Source of the DNA: Oscillibacter valericigenes
GTDB taxonomy: Bacteria > Bacillota > Clostridia > Oscillospirales > Oscillospiraceae
Length of the DNA stretch: 54,584 nt
NCBI RefSeq assembly: GCF_021531315.1
Contig: NZ_JAFBIQ010000015.1
Location: 1-54,584 of the forward strand
Direction of reading: 5' to 3'
In this document: positions 1-8,045 of the stretch, piece by piece
How positions within the stretch are numbered: the first letter of the stretch is position 1
How the letters are laid out: every line of letters begins with the position of its first letter
Translations under genes and position numbers: made by a program
The notes under the pieces: model-generated
What the model saw: the letters and a program-made list of their open reading frames with translations, nothing else
Databases searched by the model: none
Told to the model about the DNA's origin: nothing

Positions 1-2
1 AT

Positions 3-1136
3 CCCTTTGATGCCGATATGGCTTCTTTCATCCATAATGAAATGCGCAAGCACGGTGTAAAGCTGGCACTTGGTCATACCGTAGAAGGGTTTGAGGAAAG
101 GGACGGCGGCATGGATGTGCTGCTGAAAGACGAACAGCCTCTCCATGCGGATATGGTAATCCTGGCCATTGGTGTTTCTCCCGAAACCACCCTTGCAAAG
201 GATGCCGGGTTGGAACTGGGCATTAAAGGAAGTATTGTGGTCAATGACCGAATGGAAACCTCCATTTCCGACATCTATGCCGTGGGCGATGCGGTGCAGG
301 TGAAGCACTTTGTCACAGGGCAGGATGTTCTGATTTCTTTGGCGGGCCCTGCTAACAAACAGGGACGAATCGCTGCGGACAACATCTGTGGTGGAGACAG
401 CCATTATACCGGCTCCCAAGGCAGCAGTGTCATCAAGATCTTTGGCATGACTGCCGCTACTACCGGCGTAAATGAGACCAACGCCAGAAAAACAGGGCTG
501 GATGTTGATACGGTTATCCTGTCGCCCATGAGCCATGCAGGTTACTACCCCGGCGGGAAAGTCATGACAATGAAGGTGGTCTTTGAAAAGGCGACTTATC
601 GCCTGCTGGGTGCGCAGATCGTAGGCTATGAAGGTGTGGATAAGCGCATTGATGTGCTGGCCACCGCTATCCGGGCAGGAATGAAAGCCACGGAACTGAA
701 GGATCTGGATCTGGCCTACGCACCGCCTTATTCCTCTGCGAAAGACCCGGTAAATATGGCTGGCTTTATGGTTGAGAATATCGCAAACGGTGTTCTGAAA
801 CAATGGCATCTGGAAGATGCAGATCGTCTTCCTCGTGACGGAAGCGTAACTCTGTTGGACACCCGCACTGTGGAAGAATTCGCACACGGACACATTGACG
901 GCTTCTTTAACATCCCGGTGGACGAGCTGCGGGAGCGGCTGGGTGAGCTGGACAAGCGTAAGCCTGTCTACGTCATCTGTCAGAGCGGTCTGCGCAGCTA
1001 CATTGCCTGTCGTATCCTGGCCGGAAACGGCTTTGACTGCTATAACTTCTCCGGCGGCTTCCGGTTCTATGATGCTGTGACCAATGATCGCTGTCTCATT
1101 GAATCGGCTACGGCCTGCGGAATGGATCGAGCATAA
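3..1136 (+). CDS. CoA-disulfide reductase / NADH oxidase-like flavoprotein with C-terminal rhodanese domain (5' end outside window)
   Basis: The frame is open to the window edge, so the N-terminal FAD-binding glycine motif is missing. What is visible is the NAD(P)H/FAD-binding half ('LAIGVSPETT', then 'YAVGDAVQV' for the flavin ribityl chain), the pyridine-nucleotide-disulfide reductase dimerisation domain, and a C-terminal rhodanese domain of about 90 residues with its catalytic Cys in 'VICQSGLRS'. The reductase-rhodanese fusion is known from CoA-disulfide and CoA-persulfide/polysulfide reductases. Those enzymes use NAD(P)H to keep low-molecular-weight thiols reduced in the cytosol. The neighbouring rubrerythrin and desulfoferrodoxin genes fit an oxygen or sulfur stress role. 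NADH oxidase or peroxidase activity is the main alternative, because the redox-active Cys lies in the missing part. Confidence 0.88.
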   Translation, partial: PFDADMASFIHNEMRKHGVKLALGHTVEGFEERDGGMDVLLKDEQPLHADMVILAIGVSPETTLAKDAGLELGIKGSIVVNDRMETSISDIYAVGDAVQVKHFVTGQDVLISLAGPANKQGRIAADNICGGDSHYTGSQGSSVIKIFGMTAATTGVNETNARKTGLDVDTVILSPMSHAGYYPGGKVMTMKVVFEKATYRLLGAQIVGYEGVDKRIDVLATAIRAGMKATELKDLDLAYAPPYSSAKDPVNMAGFMVENIANGVLKQWHLEDADRLPRDGSVTLLDTRTVEEFAHGHIDGFFNIPVDELRERLGELDKRKPVYVICQSGLRSYIACRILAGNGFDCYNFSGGFRFYDAVTNDRCLIESATACGMDRA

Positions 1137-1140
1137 AATC

Positions 1141-1182
1141 AGGACATCTGCTTGCAACTAATAGCAAGCAGATGTCCTTTTT
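1141..1182 (+). terminator. Rho-independent terminator after the reductase-rhodanese gene
   Basis: A perfect 15-bp stem (1141-1155 with 1164-1178) has an 8-nt loop and is followed by a T run. It lies 4 bases after the stop codon at 1136 and just before the convergent Crp/Fnr gene that ends at 1185, so it probably serves both genes. Confidence 0.9.
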
Positions 1183-1184
1183 GC

Positions 1185-1844
1185 TTAATCATTTTGCAAT
1201 TGTTCCAGTCTGATTTTGTCTGTAACCTCCACTGTTCCACGAGTCAGCTTGACCATACCCTCGTTCTGGAAATAGCGAAGCATTCGAGTAACTACCTCAC
1301 GGGCGGTACCCATGTGGCCCGCAATGGTTTCATGGGTAATCTTGAGGATGTTTGTTCCCTCTAAGCTGCATTCCTCCAGCAGAAATCCTGCCAGCCTTTT
1401 ATCAAAGCTTTTCCACATGATCTGCTCCATGAGCCACATAACCTCAGAAAAACGGGTAGCCATAATTTCGTTGGTAAAATTAGCTACCACAGCAGACTCT
1501 TTCATTAAGCGTCCATAAGTGTCAGCAGAAATAACCCACATCGTGGTATCCTTCTGCGCCTCAATGGTGATCTCAAACTGAATGCTGTTCATCATACAGG
1601 AGGCGGAAAACAGGCAAATATCCCGATCAAACAAGCGATAGAGGCTAATCTCCCGTCCTTCATCGGAAAGAATATAGGCACGAAGCTGTCCGCTTCTTAC
1701 CAGCAGAAGACCGGTACACTCCACAGTTCCGTTGTGAATCACAGTCCCTTTGTCCACTTTTCGTAAAACTGCATTTCTCTCCAAAATCTGCTGCTGGGCC
1801 GGTGTCAGTTTGTTCCAAATTGGAAAATAGGATGAAAAATCCAT
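1185..1844 (-). CDS. Crp/Fnr-family transcriptional regulator
   Basis: This 219-residue protein has the Crp/Fnr layout: a cyclic-nucleotide-binding-like beta-barrel (about residues 20-120), a long dimerisation helix (about 120-150) and a C-terminal winged helix with the recognition region 'THETIAGHMGTAREVV' (about 170-186). There are Cys at 43, 77, 83 and 159. The 'DICLFSASC' pair is typical of clostridial members, but the N-terminal Cys cluster that holds 4Fe-4S in classical Fnr is absent. Signal sensing is therefore unknown. The start at 1844 is chosen because AAGGAGGTG lies just upstream; the longer open frame runs back through the divergent gene. It is divergent from the DUF134-NifX gene and probably regulates the oxidative-stress cluster. 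Confidence 0.9.
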   Translation of the reverse strand: MDFSSYFPIWNKLTPAQQQILERNAVLRKVDKGTVIHNGTVECTGLLLVRSGQLRAYILSDEGREISLYRLFDRDICLFSASCMMNSIQFEITIEAQKDTTMWVISADTYGRLMKESAVVANFTNEIMATRFSEVMWLMEQIMWKSFDKRLAGFLLEECSLEGTNILKITHETIAGHMGTAREVVTRMLRYFQNEGMVKLTRGTVEVTDKIRLEQLQND

Positions 1845-1868
1845 GGGTACACCTCCTTGAATACATAT

Positions 1869-1934
1869 AGTATAAAATAATTTATGGCATATGTCAATAA
1901 TTTCGTTGACATATAGGAGAGGGAGATGTATAAT
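1869..1934. promoter_or_regulatory. Back-to-back promoters with a symmetrical operator
   Basis: Rightward promoter: TTGACA at 1906-1911, 17-bp spacer, TATAAT at 1929-1934. Leftward promoter, read on the minus strand: TTGACA at 1897-1892, 17-bp spacer, TATACT at 1874-1869. Both -35 boxes sit inside one inverted repeat, ATATGTCAA (1889-1897) and TTGACATAT (1906-1914). A separate palindrome GGCATATGCC lies at 1947-1956, and a near copy, GGCATATGTC, at 1886-1895. A dimeric regulator bound here could control both directions. The divergently encoded Crp/Fnr protein is the obvious candidate, by inference. Confidence 0.8.
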
Positions 1935-1979
1935 GATCGTATAAATGGCATATGCCGCAAATAATATGGAGGTGAATCT

Positions 1980-2750
1980 ATGCCAAGACCGAGAAAGTGT
2001 AGAAAAGTTTGTTGTTTGCCGGATAATGATGGTTTTGTTCCGGTTCGTGGCGGCGAGGAACTGACTCCCATTGTCCTGAATGTGGATGAGTATGAATCCA
2101 TTCGCCTGATTGACCGTGAAGGTTTTTCTCAGGAGCAATGCGGAGAATATATGCGTATTGCCAGAACAACGGTTCAGCAGATTTATGCAGCTGCCCGCAA
2201 AAAACTGGCCGATGCGCTGGTTGAGGGACTTCCTCTGCGAATCGAGGGAGGGGATTTTACACTCTGCAGCGGAAACAGCGCAGCCTACGGGTGCAAAAAT
2301 TGCTATCAGCAAAAAATCCATCCGATGCACGAAAAACCGAAAGGAGATAACATTATGAGAATTGCAGTCACTTATGAAAACGGAGAAATCTTTCAGCACT
2401 TTGGTCACACCGAACAGTTTAAAATCTACGATGTGGAAGATGGAAAAATCATTTCGTCTGAGGTTGTGGATGCTGGCGGCAGCGGACATGGTGCACTGGC
2501 AGGCGTCCTGAGTGCACTGAAGGTGGATGCCCTGATCTGCGGCGGTATTGGCGGCGGTGCCCAGATGGCACTGAGCGATGTGGGTATCCGGCTTTATGGT
2601 GGTGTTTCCGGCAACGCTGATGCAGCAGCAGAAGCACTGGCAGCAGGCGAGCTGGACTTCAACCCCAATGTCCGGTGTGATCATCACGACCACCATGGGG
2701 AAGGTCACTCTTGCGGTTCCCACGGCTGCGGCCATCACTCCTGCGACTGA
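1980..2750 (+). CDS. DUF134 DNA-binding domain fused to NifX/NifB-type FeMo-cofactor-binding domain, His/Cys-rich tail
   Basis: This is a 256-residue two-domain protein. Residues 1-100 match the DUF134/UPF0251 family ('MPRPRKCRKVCCLP', then a helix-turn-helix 'FSQEQCGEYMRIARTTVQ'). Residues 126-240 match the dinitrogenase iron-molybdenum cofactor family ('MRIAVTYENGEIFQHFGHTEQF', with 'ICGGIGGGAQ'). The tail is metal-ligand rich (DHHDHHGEGH, CGSHGCGHHSC). Both families occur in anaerobes as small proteins linked to metal clusters; no nitrogenase genes are visible here. The start has GGAGGTG upstream. The second domain begins at an in-frame ATG (2355) with its own AAAGGAG eight bases upstream, so a free 131-residue NifX-like product is likely as well. 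Confidence 0.85.
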   Translation: MPRPRKCRKVCCLPDNDGFVPVRGGEELTPIVLNVDEYESIRLIDREGFSQEQCGEYMRIARTTVQQIYAAARKKLADALVEGLPLRIEGGDFTLCSGNSAAYGCKNCYQQKIHPMHEKPKGDNIMRIAVTYENGEIFQHFGHTEQFKIYDVEDGKIISSEVVDAGGSGHGALAGVLSALKVDALICGGIGGGAQMALSDVGIRLYGGVSGNADAAAEALAAGELDFNPNVRCDHHDHHGEGHSCGSHGCGHHSCD

Positions 2751-2820
2751 AATAGGTGATTAAGTCACGGAATATGTGTCGTGATTTGATAGAATATAGA
2801 TAAAGGAGGCGGTAAAACCT

Positions 2821-3450
2821 ATGAAACAATATGTTTGCGGCATTTGTGGATATATTCACGATGAAGCTGTCGGTGGCAAGTGGGAAGACCTACCTGCCGA
2901 TTGGAAGTGTCCTGTCTGTAAAGCAGGCAAAGACGCTTTCAAACCCAAAGAAGAAAAAACAGCGTCCCAGGAGGTCCTTGAAAAGCCCCATGTGGACAAG
3001 GAACTCTCTCCCATGGAAATGAGCATCATCTGCTCCAATCTGGCCCGTGGCTGCGAAAAGCAGTATCTGCCCCAGCAGGCAGATGATTTCAGAAAACTGG
3101 CAGAGTTCTTCAGAAGCAAGGCTGCGCCCGTCGAGGATGCCAGCACTGCCAAGCTACTGGAACTCATTGACAAGGATTTGTCTGTAGGGTATCCCTATGG
3201 CAATGCTGTAGCCGGTGAAAAGCCTGATCGGGGTGGCCTGCGCTGTCAGGTGTGGAGCGAAAAGGTTACCCGAATGCTCCAAACTCTGCTGACTCGATAT
3301 GAATCTGAGGGAGACAAAATGTTGGAAAACACCGGTGTCTGGGTTTGCACGGTCTGTGGTTTTGTCTATGTTGGTGACACAGCTCCGGAGCTATGCCCGG
3401 TATGTAAGGTTCCCAGTTGGAAATTTGAAAAAATGGAAGGGAGGGCATAA
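2821..3450 (+). CDS. Rubredoxin with a second C-terminal rubredoxin-like domain
   Basis: This 209-residue protein has an N-terminal rubredoxin (CxxCGY at about residues 6-11, CPVCK at about 36-40), a helical linker of about 110 residues that I do not recognise, and a C-terminal rubrerythrin-type rubredoxin knuckle ('[11 protein letters not shown]...CPVCK'). Each knuckle supplies four Cys for one mononuclear iron. Rubredoxins carry electrons from NAD(P)H:rubredoxin reductases to rubrerythrin and superoxide reductase, both encoded just downstream. A Shine-Dalgarno sequence AAAGGAGG precedes the start. An in-frame ATG at 3319, preceded by GAGGGAG, could start the C-terminal domain separately. 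The stop is 2 bases before the next gene, so they are co-transcribed. Confidence 0.85.
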   Translation: MKQYVCGICGYIHDEAVGGKWEDLPADWKCPVCKAGKDAFKPKEEKTASQEVLEKPHVDKELSPMEMSIICSNLARGCEKQYLPQQADDFRKLAEFFRSKAAPVEDASTAKLLELIDKDLSVGYPYGNAVAGEKPDRGGLRCQVWSEKVTRMLQTLLTRYESEGDKMLENTGVWVCTVCGFVYVGDTAPELCPVCKVPSWKFEKMEGRA

Positions 3451-3452
3451 CT

Positions 3453-4601
3453 ATGGCTGAAAAATATGCAGTAAGAAATCTTCGCTTATGTACCAAGGAT
3501 TGCCTTTGCCTCTATGTCTGCCCAACCGGAGCGACTGATACAGAGAACAGCATCATTGATCCTGAAAAGTGTATCGGCTGCGGTGCCTGTGCAGAAGCCT
3601 GTCCATCCTCTGCAATCTCTATGGTTCCAAAAGAACTGCCGCCGCAGCAGCCGAAAGAAGAAAAAGTTGTCGAAGCACTTCGTGGCTTAGTTCAAAGCAA
3701 AGCCAATGCAGAGAACATTGCTTCGCAGCTTCCTGATGTCTTGAGCGTCGCTGTGGAAAAATCCTCTCGCCTGATGGCTGAGGATCTGTGCAGAGAAGCC
3801 GGCTTTATGCTGCCTCAGAGCAGCAACACCAGATCGTTTCTGGAAAGTATTAAAACGTATCCCGGCATTCCTGTGGATGCTGTGGAATCCCTGTTAAAAA
3901 ACATTCAATTCAATGAAAAAACGGAGGAAAAGAAAATGGAAAAATGGAAATGCACAGTCTGCGGTTACATTCACGAAGGCCCTATGACATCTGATTTCAA
4001 GTGCCCTGTCTGCAAGCAGCCCGCCGACAAGTTTGTGAAGATTGAGGATGCTGCGGCTCCTGCAAAGAATCCCTATGCAGGCACCAAAACCGAGAAAAAT
4101 CTGTGGGAAGCCTTTGCCGGTGAATCTCAGGCACGCAACAAATATACTTACTTTGCTTCAGTAGCCAAGAAAGCCGGTTACGAGCAGATTGCTGCTCTGT
4201 TCCTGCATACTGCACAGAACGAGATGGAGCACGCCAAGCTGTGGTTCAAAGCTCTGGGCGAGCTGGGCGATACTTCCGAGAACCTGCTCCATGCTGCTGA
4301 AGGCGAGAACGCCGAGTGGACCGATATGTATGACCGCATGGCTCGTGAAGCTGATGAGGAGGGATTCCATGATCTGGCTGAACAGTTCCGTGGCGTAGCT
4401 GCCATTGAGAAGATGCACGAGGAGCGCTACCGCAAGCTTTTGAGCAACGTGGAGGCCATGCAGGTGTTTGAGAAGAGCGGCGTTACCATCTGGGAGTGCC
4501 GTAACTGCGGACATATCGTAGTAGGAACCAAGGCTCCTGAGATCTGCCCTGTCTGCAAGCATCCTCAGGCATTCTTCGAAGTTCGTGCGGAAAACTATTG
4601 A
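3453..4601 (+). CDS. Ferredoxin domain fused to reverse-type rubrerythrin (NADH peroxidase component)
   Basis: This 382-residue protein has several parts. Residues 1-65 carry two 4Fe-4S motifs (the second is [12 protein letters not shown]). Residues 70-158 are an unrecognised helical region. Residue 162 onward is a complete reverse-order rubrerythrin: an N-terminal rubredoxin knuckle ('[10 protein letters not shown]...CPVCK'), a four-helix di-iron domain with '[12 protein letters not shown]', 'NEMEHAKLW' and 'EKMHEERY', and a second C-terminal knuckle ('[10 protein letters not shown]...CPVCK'). Rubrerythrins reduce hydrogen peroxide to water. The in-frame ATG at 3936, with GGAGG eight bases upstream, marks the usual rubrerythrin start, so two products are plausible: the fusion and the free enzyme. 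Confidence 0.88.
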   Translation: MAEKYAVRNLRLCTKDCLCLYVCPTGATDTENSIIDPEKCIGCGACAEACPSSAISMVPKELPPQQPKEEKVVEALRGLVQSKANAENIASQLPDVLSVAVEKSSRLMAEDLCREAGFMLPQSSNTRSFLESIKTYPGIPVDAVESLLKNIQFNEKTEEKKMEKWKCTVCGYIHEGPMTSDFKCPVCKQPADKFVKIEDAAAPAKNPYAGTKTEKNLWEAFAGESQARNKYTYFASVAKKAGYEQIAALFLHTAQNEMEHAKLWFKALGELGDTSENLLHAAEGENAEWTDMYDRMAREADEEGFHDLAEQFRGVAAIEKMHEERYRKLLSNVEAMQVFEKSGVTIWECRNCGHIVVGTKAPEICPVCKHPQAFFEVRAENY

Positions 4602-4620
4602 TAAAACGGAGGAAATTAAA

Positions 4621-4998
4621 ATGAGTGCAAAGTTTTATATCTGCGAACACTGCGGCAATCTGGTGGGCATGATTCACGACTCCGGCGTACCTATGATGTG
4701 CTGCGGGCAGAAAATGACTGCCCTACTACCCAACACCGTAGAAGCCAGCGGCGAAAAGCATCTGCCTGCTGTTACTGTTGAAGATGGTGCAATCCATGTC
4801 AATGTGGGTTCTGTAGATCATCCTATGCTTCCGGAGCATTTCATCGAGTGGGTCTATGTCCAGACCGAAAACGGTGGTCAGCGTAAGGTTTTGAAGCCCG
4901 GTGACGAACCCCATGTCACCTTCTCCCTGGGAGATGACAAGGCAGTGGCTGTCTATGCTTATTGCAACATCCACGGCCTGTGGAAAACTGAAATTTAA
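4621..4998 (+). CDS. dfx: Desulfoferrodoxin (two-iron superoxide reductase)
   Basis: This 125-residue protein begins with a desulforedoxin domain whose four Cys ('CEHCGN' and 'MCCGQ') bind the centre I iron. The superoxide reductase domain follows, with the centre II ligands: 'GEKHLPAV' supplies the E-K-H motif, 'VDHPML' the second His, and 'YCNIHGLW' the Cys and His. It reduces superoxide to peroxide without making oxygen, with electrons from rubredoxin; the peroxide then goes to rubrerythrin, encoded upstream. I chose the ATG at 4621 because GGAGG precedes it; an earlier ATG lies inside the upstream gene. It sits 19 bases after rubrerythrin in what looks like one operon. Confidence 0.95.
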   Translation: MSAKFYICEHCGNLVGMIHDSGVPMMCCGQKMTALLPNTVEASGEKHLPAVTVEDGAIHVNVGSVDHPMLPEHFIEWVYVQTENGGQRKVLKPGDEPHVTFSLGDDKAVAVYAYCNIHGLWKTEI

Positions 4999-5015
4999 CA
5001 TGGAGATTCTTGCAA

Positions 5016-5525
5016 ATGAACGAAAAAGTACATGCGCTTATCAATCAACAGATAAATAAGGAATTCTATTCCGCATACCTTTATCTCAATTTTTCAAACT
5101 ATTTCGAGGAAGTCGGGCTTGACGGCTTTGCCAACTGGTATAAAATTCAGGCTCAGGAAGAGCGTGACCACGCCATGCTTTTCTATCAGTACCTGCAAAA
5201 CGAAAACCAGAAGGTAACGCTTGAAGCCATTGACAAGCCTGATTTGAATGCAGCTTGCCATATGGATGTTTTGAAGGCAGGTCTTGAGCACGAAAAATAT
5301 GTGACCTCGCTGATTAATGATATCTATAGTGAGGCTTACGAAGCAAAGGATTTCCGTACCATGCAGTTCCTCGATTGGTTTGTGAAAGAACAAGGTGAAG
5401 AAGAAACCAATGCAAAGAATTTGATTTCCAAAATTGAACTCTTTGGCTCCGATCCCAAGAGCTTGTATATGCTCAATCAGGAATTGGCAGCACGAGTTTA
5501 CTCTGCTCCTTCTTTGGTTCTTTAA
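5016..5525 (+). CDS. Ferritin (bacterial non-haem type)
   Basis: This 169-residue ferritin-like four-helix protein carries the ferroxidase residues in 'NKEFYSAYLYLNFSNYF', 'QAQEERDHAMLFYQYL' and 'KEQGEEETNAKNLI'. It resembles FtnA-type ferritins, which oxidise Fe(II) and store it as a mineral core in the cytosol, limiting Fenton chemistry. ATG 5016 is preferred: GGAG at 5002-5005 lies 10 bases upstream, against only 4 bases for the in-frame TTG at 5010. It is the last gene of the oxidative-stress operon and is followed by a clear terminator. Confidence 0.93.
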   Translation: MNEKVHALINQQINKEFYSAYLYLNFSNYFEEVGLDGFANWYKIQAQEERDHAMLFYQYLQNENQKVTLEAIDKPDLNAACHMDVLKAGLEHEKYVTSLINDIYSEAYEAKDFRTMQFLDWFVKEQGEEETNAKNLISKIELFGSDPKSLYMLNQELAARVYSAPSLVL

Positions 5526-5567
5526 TCACTATAGCCTATAGATGATTGAAGTATAAAAGGCAGTATG

Positions 5568-5600
5568 CCGCCTGTCGGTTTTCCGGCAGGCGGATTTTTT
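5568..5600 (+). terminator. Rho-independent terminator after ferritin
   Basis: An 11-bp GC-rich stem (5568-5578 with 5583-5593, one wobble) with a TTTT loop is followed by ATTTTTT. It separates the oxidative-stress operon from the next gene, whose start codon lies 15 bases beyond it. Confidence 0.9.
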
Positions 5601-5614
5601 ACAGGAGGATACCT

Positions 5615-6442
5615 ATGAGTCAAGACAATGCCAGCTTTACCTTTTTACATCGCATAGAGGAAGTAGAACTGAACATTGAGGATGGGCGCTGGCAATCTGC
5701 TTTGGCATTGGCGCTGACTTTGCCTGATATTTGCGGCGGCATTGCTTTCCCAGAAATTGTAAAGCGTTATCGGGATGGGCGTGCTGTTCTGGATAGAAAG
5801 CAGAGACCAACTCGTGATGTGGGGAATCAATATATTCGTTGGTTTGATACATACGCAGCACCTTTCTTTAAAGTTTCTGCGCAGGATATCTCTCCGTATA
5901 TCTGCGGAGAACGATGCTGGCAGCTTCGATGTGAATACCTGCACCAAAACAAAGGCTTTGCAAATACTGAGGACAATACTTCAATTCGTTTTCACTTGGG
6001 TGTGAATTGCGGAACTTCCGTTTGCCAACTGGATAGAATAAGTTCTGACAACAGCCTCACGGACATCCGTATTGATATTGAACAGTTTTGCCGAAGAATG
6101 TGTCAAGCGGTCAGAGCTTATTATGAAGCAGTACATACAGAAAAAGATTTCAACCTTTATAATACGCCAGTTCTTGATTTTATAAAGGTATCACAAGATG
6201 AGCAATCAAATGCCACGATTGCCATTATGTGCAGTGATTCAGCCTACGGAGCAGCTCAGAAAGCTGGTCAGGGGTCAGGTTCGCAGCGTGAACCATTTCA
6301 TGGATTTCGGAGTTTTCCTCCTCACGGTATCTGCGTTCCAGGTCTTTTACTCTGGCATCCCATTCAGCCCTTTTCTTTCGGGCTTTCTCAAGGTCTGCAC
6401 CAATTCTGTCTAATTTGGCACCCAATAGAATGTCCTCCTTAA
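5615..6442 (+). pseudogene. Conserved hypothetical protein, 3' end replaced by unrelated sequence
   Basis: The start ATG (5615) has GGAGG in front. About 208 residues look like a coherent cytosolic protein without membrane segments; notable motifs are 'PDICGGIAFPEIVKRYRDG', 'GERCWQLRCEYLHQN', 'HLGVNCGTSVCQLD' and 'DIEQFCRRMCQA'. I recognise no function. From about 6240 the frame runs antisense through the remains of a DUF4315 gene and a hydrolase, so the last 65 or so residues are an artefact of a DNA junction. The native C-terminus was probably lost. This marks the left edge of the scarred mobile DNA. Confidence 0.6.
6240..6425 (-). pseudogene. DUF4315-family protein, C-terminally truncated
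   Basis: A TTG start at 6425 with AAGGAGG eight bases upstream opens a coiled-coil protein ('KLDRIGADLEKARKKRAEWD', then 'EIHEMVHAANLTPDQL'). This matches the small DUF4315 family, which sits in the transfer region of Tn1549-like conjugative elements next to NlpC/P60 hydrolases. The frame leaves the family near 6240, where it meets the plus-strand gene from the other side. It follows the hydrolase remnant by 13 bases, the normal order in such elements. Confidence 0.72.
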
Positions 6443-6600
6443 TTTCGGATTCTGCCGAAGCAGTAAAAATGCTGTTGCCAGTAACTTGTTTCAATCGAAG
6501 CATAAGAAATCGGGTTCCCACAGTGAATCATCATTCCATTGCCGACATAAATACCAACGTGCGATGCACCGGAGGTATCATAGGTGCCTTGGAAGAAGAT
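6439..6600 (-). pseudogene. C-terminal piece of a conjugative-element NlpC/P60 peptidoglycan hydrolase
   Basis: In the minus-strand frame ending with TAA at 6441-6439, about 53 residues match the end of NlpC/P60 hydrolases. They include 'FFQGTYDTSGASHVGIYVG' with the catalytic-site His, then 'MIHCGNPISYASIETSYW' and 'CFGRIRN'. The N-terminal lysozyme and catalytic Cys regions are missing: upstream of about 6600 the DNA switches to a recombinase gene in another frame. In intact elements this enzyme opens the cell wall for DNA transfer. Confidence 0.75.
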
Positions 6601-7265
6601 AACGCTTCTTTTATATTTGCGACCTCATCTTCCGTAAACATTGGAACGATCCGTTTGGCGCGGTATGGGTGAATTCCTGCTACTGCAAAATAAAGATCTT
6701 CACGCTCAAAATACCGGAAAATATTGCGCAATATGCAGAGAACATTGCGCTGATGTTTCTGTGGCCAAGAGCAGATATAGTCTACGACATCTGCTACAGC
6801 CAGATCTGTTAAAGATGTTATGTCGGATTTCTCCATATAGCGCAGAAGACATAATATCCCATTTTGAAAAAAGCCAACCGTTCCATTGTTTGAATATTGT
6901 GCTTTCAAATGTTTCATATAATTTTGATAAAGCTCAATAAGTTGCGTAGATGTTGGTAGACTCTTCTCTTTTTTGACCATTGAGAAATCAAAAGCGCCTT
7001 GGAGGCAAAATGAGTTTATCAGCCGAACAAAACGGCCATACATGACATATCGATATCTGACGAGTTCCCCGGTTTTCTCGTTGAAGACATTATCAGTAAA
7101 CATTTGACCGATATTGGCCGTATAAGTATCATAGTTGTTTTCTGTACAGAATTTTTTGAACCTATTGCTGACCTGCTTATAGTTCTCTATGCTTTTGGGG
7201 GCATAGCCCTCATCGGTTATAGCGGCTATAAAAGCATCGCACAAATCATCAATATTTGATTTCAC
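6600..7265 (-). pseudogene. Tyrosine recombinase, N-terminal part only
   Basis: This has a GTG start at 7265 with GAGG upstream. About 220 residues form the N-terminal SAM-like core-binding domains of a phage-type integrase ('GYAPKSIENYKQVSNRFKKF', 'VADVVDYICSWPQKHQRNVL', then 'HPYRAKRIVPMFTEDEVANI'). The frame then changes at about 6600, before the first catalytic Arg, so none of the R-H-R-Y residues remain. Architecture and length resemble integrases of Firmicutes transposons that work in groups. It cannot be catalytic. Confidence 0.72.
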
Positions 7266-7309
7266 AGAGACCACCTCGTTTGCTTGGTAGTTCCTATAAT
7301 ACCAGAAAA

Positions 7310-7374
7310 ATTATGCCGAAAGAAGTCTACAAATTATTGCTTTTTCAGTGCAAAATAAAAGATTTCGGCATAAT
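7310..7374. repeat. 12-bp perfect inverted repeat upstream of the broken recombinase
   Basis: ATTATGCCGAAA at 7310-7321 and TTTCGGCATAAT at 7363-7374 are separated by 41 AT-rich bases. The repeat lies between the start of the truncated recombinase and the truncated phosphoesterase. It could be a recombinase binding site, an element end or an operator. Confidence 0.7.
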
Positions 7375-7384
7375 GTTTTGTACG

Positions 7385-7500
7385 GTATAATCTCCTGCGA
7401 TGATGACCGTGTCATCCTTCGTCATCTTAGCTTGTTCCGGGAAGTGTTTTTGCTCAAACCTTGCAAAATTTCCGTGGCAATCGCCGGTCACAAATACCAT
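7385..7500 (-). pseudogene. N-terminal piece of a metallophosphoesterase
   Basis: ATG at 7500 with AGGAGATG upstream starts a calcineurin-like phosphoesterase: 'MVFVTGDCHGNFARF' supplies the D-x-H metal motif and 'DDTVIIAGDY' the second Asp. After about 40 residues the family match ends near 7385 and the DNA changes character at the inverted repeat. The missing part holds the remaining metal ligands, so this is a dead fragment. Confidence 0.65.
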
Positions 7501-7518
7501 TTTCTCATCTCCTATTTT

Positions 7519-8045
7519 TTAGTTTGATATGCTCTGGCGGATCTCGATGCCGCTCTTGAGCGTCACGCTGATCTCGTTCTTGGACAGCACCTTCACCTGC
7601 GCCACCAGCTGCCGGATGGCACTCTCATCCCATTCCGCGATGTGGGGCACGGCGTTTTCCAGCATCCCCGCGGCATCCCTGATACGCCGATCCGCTTCGG
7701 CGTGTTCCTTATCCTCGGCAAGGATGGTTGCCCGCAGCTCCTTGAGCGCGGTCTGCTCGTCCAGTATCTCCTTGAACTGATCCCCATAGGCGATGGGATC
7801 ATCCGCCGCCTTTTCCAGCAGTCTTTGAAACTGCACCTCCAGTTCCGCCAGCCTGCGGTCGATGTCGCCAAGGCTCATGCCGCTGCCGGGGAACGGGATG
7901 ACCTCTGCCTCCAACGCCTCCGTGATTTGGCGGATGCGGCCATCCAAGTCCGGCAGGACGGTGTTGAGCGCGGCTATGATGGCCTGCTGGAGCGGCGCCT
8001 CGTCCAGCGTGGGCGAACTGTGGCAGTATTTCTTGCCGTATCTAT
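7519..8045 (-). pseudogene. C-terminal piece of a large serine recombinase
   Basis: About 175 residues match the C-terminus of large serine recombinases: the end of the zinc-ribbon ('YGKKYCHSSPTLDE'), a long coiled-coil ('LAELEVQFQRLLEKAADD') and the terminal strand-rich segment ending 'KSGIEIRQSISN'. The catalytic resolvase domain and most of the zinc-ribbon are missing. Upstream of about 8045 the frame encodes unrelated sequence that overlaps plus-strand remnants. These enzymes move Tn4451/Tn1549-type elements. Confidence 0.72.

Noticed and set aside
1845..2738. N-terminal extension of the Crp/Fnr gene
   Set aside because: The open frame continues antisense through the DUF134-NifX gene. 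The ATG at 1844 has an excellent ribosome-binding site and a promoter immediately upstream.
5010..5525. Ferritin start at TTG 5010
   Set aside because: The TTG is only 4 bases from GGAG and would add two residues; ATG 5016 has better spacing and matches ferritin N-termini.
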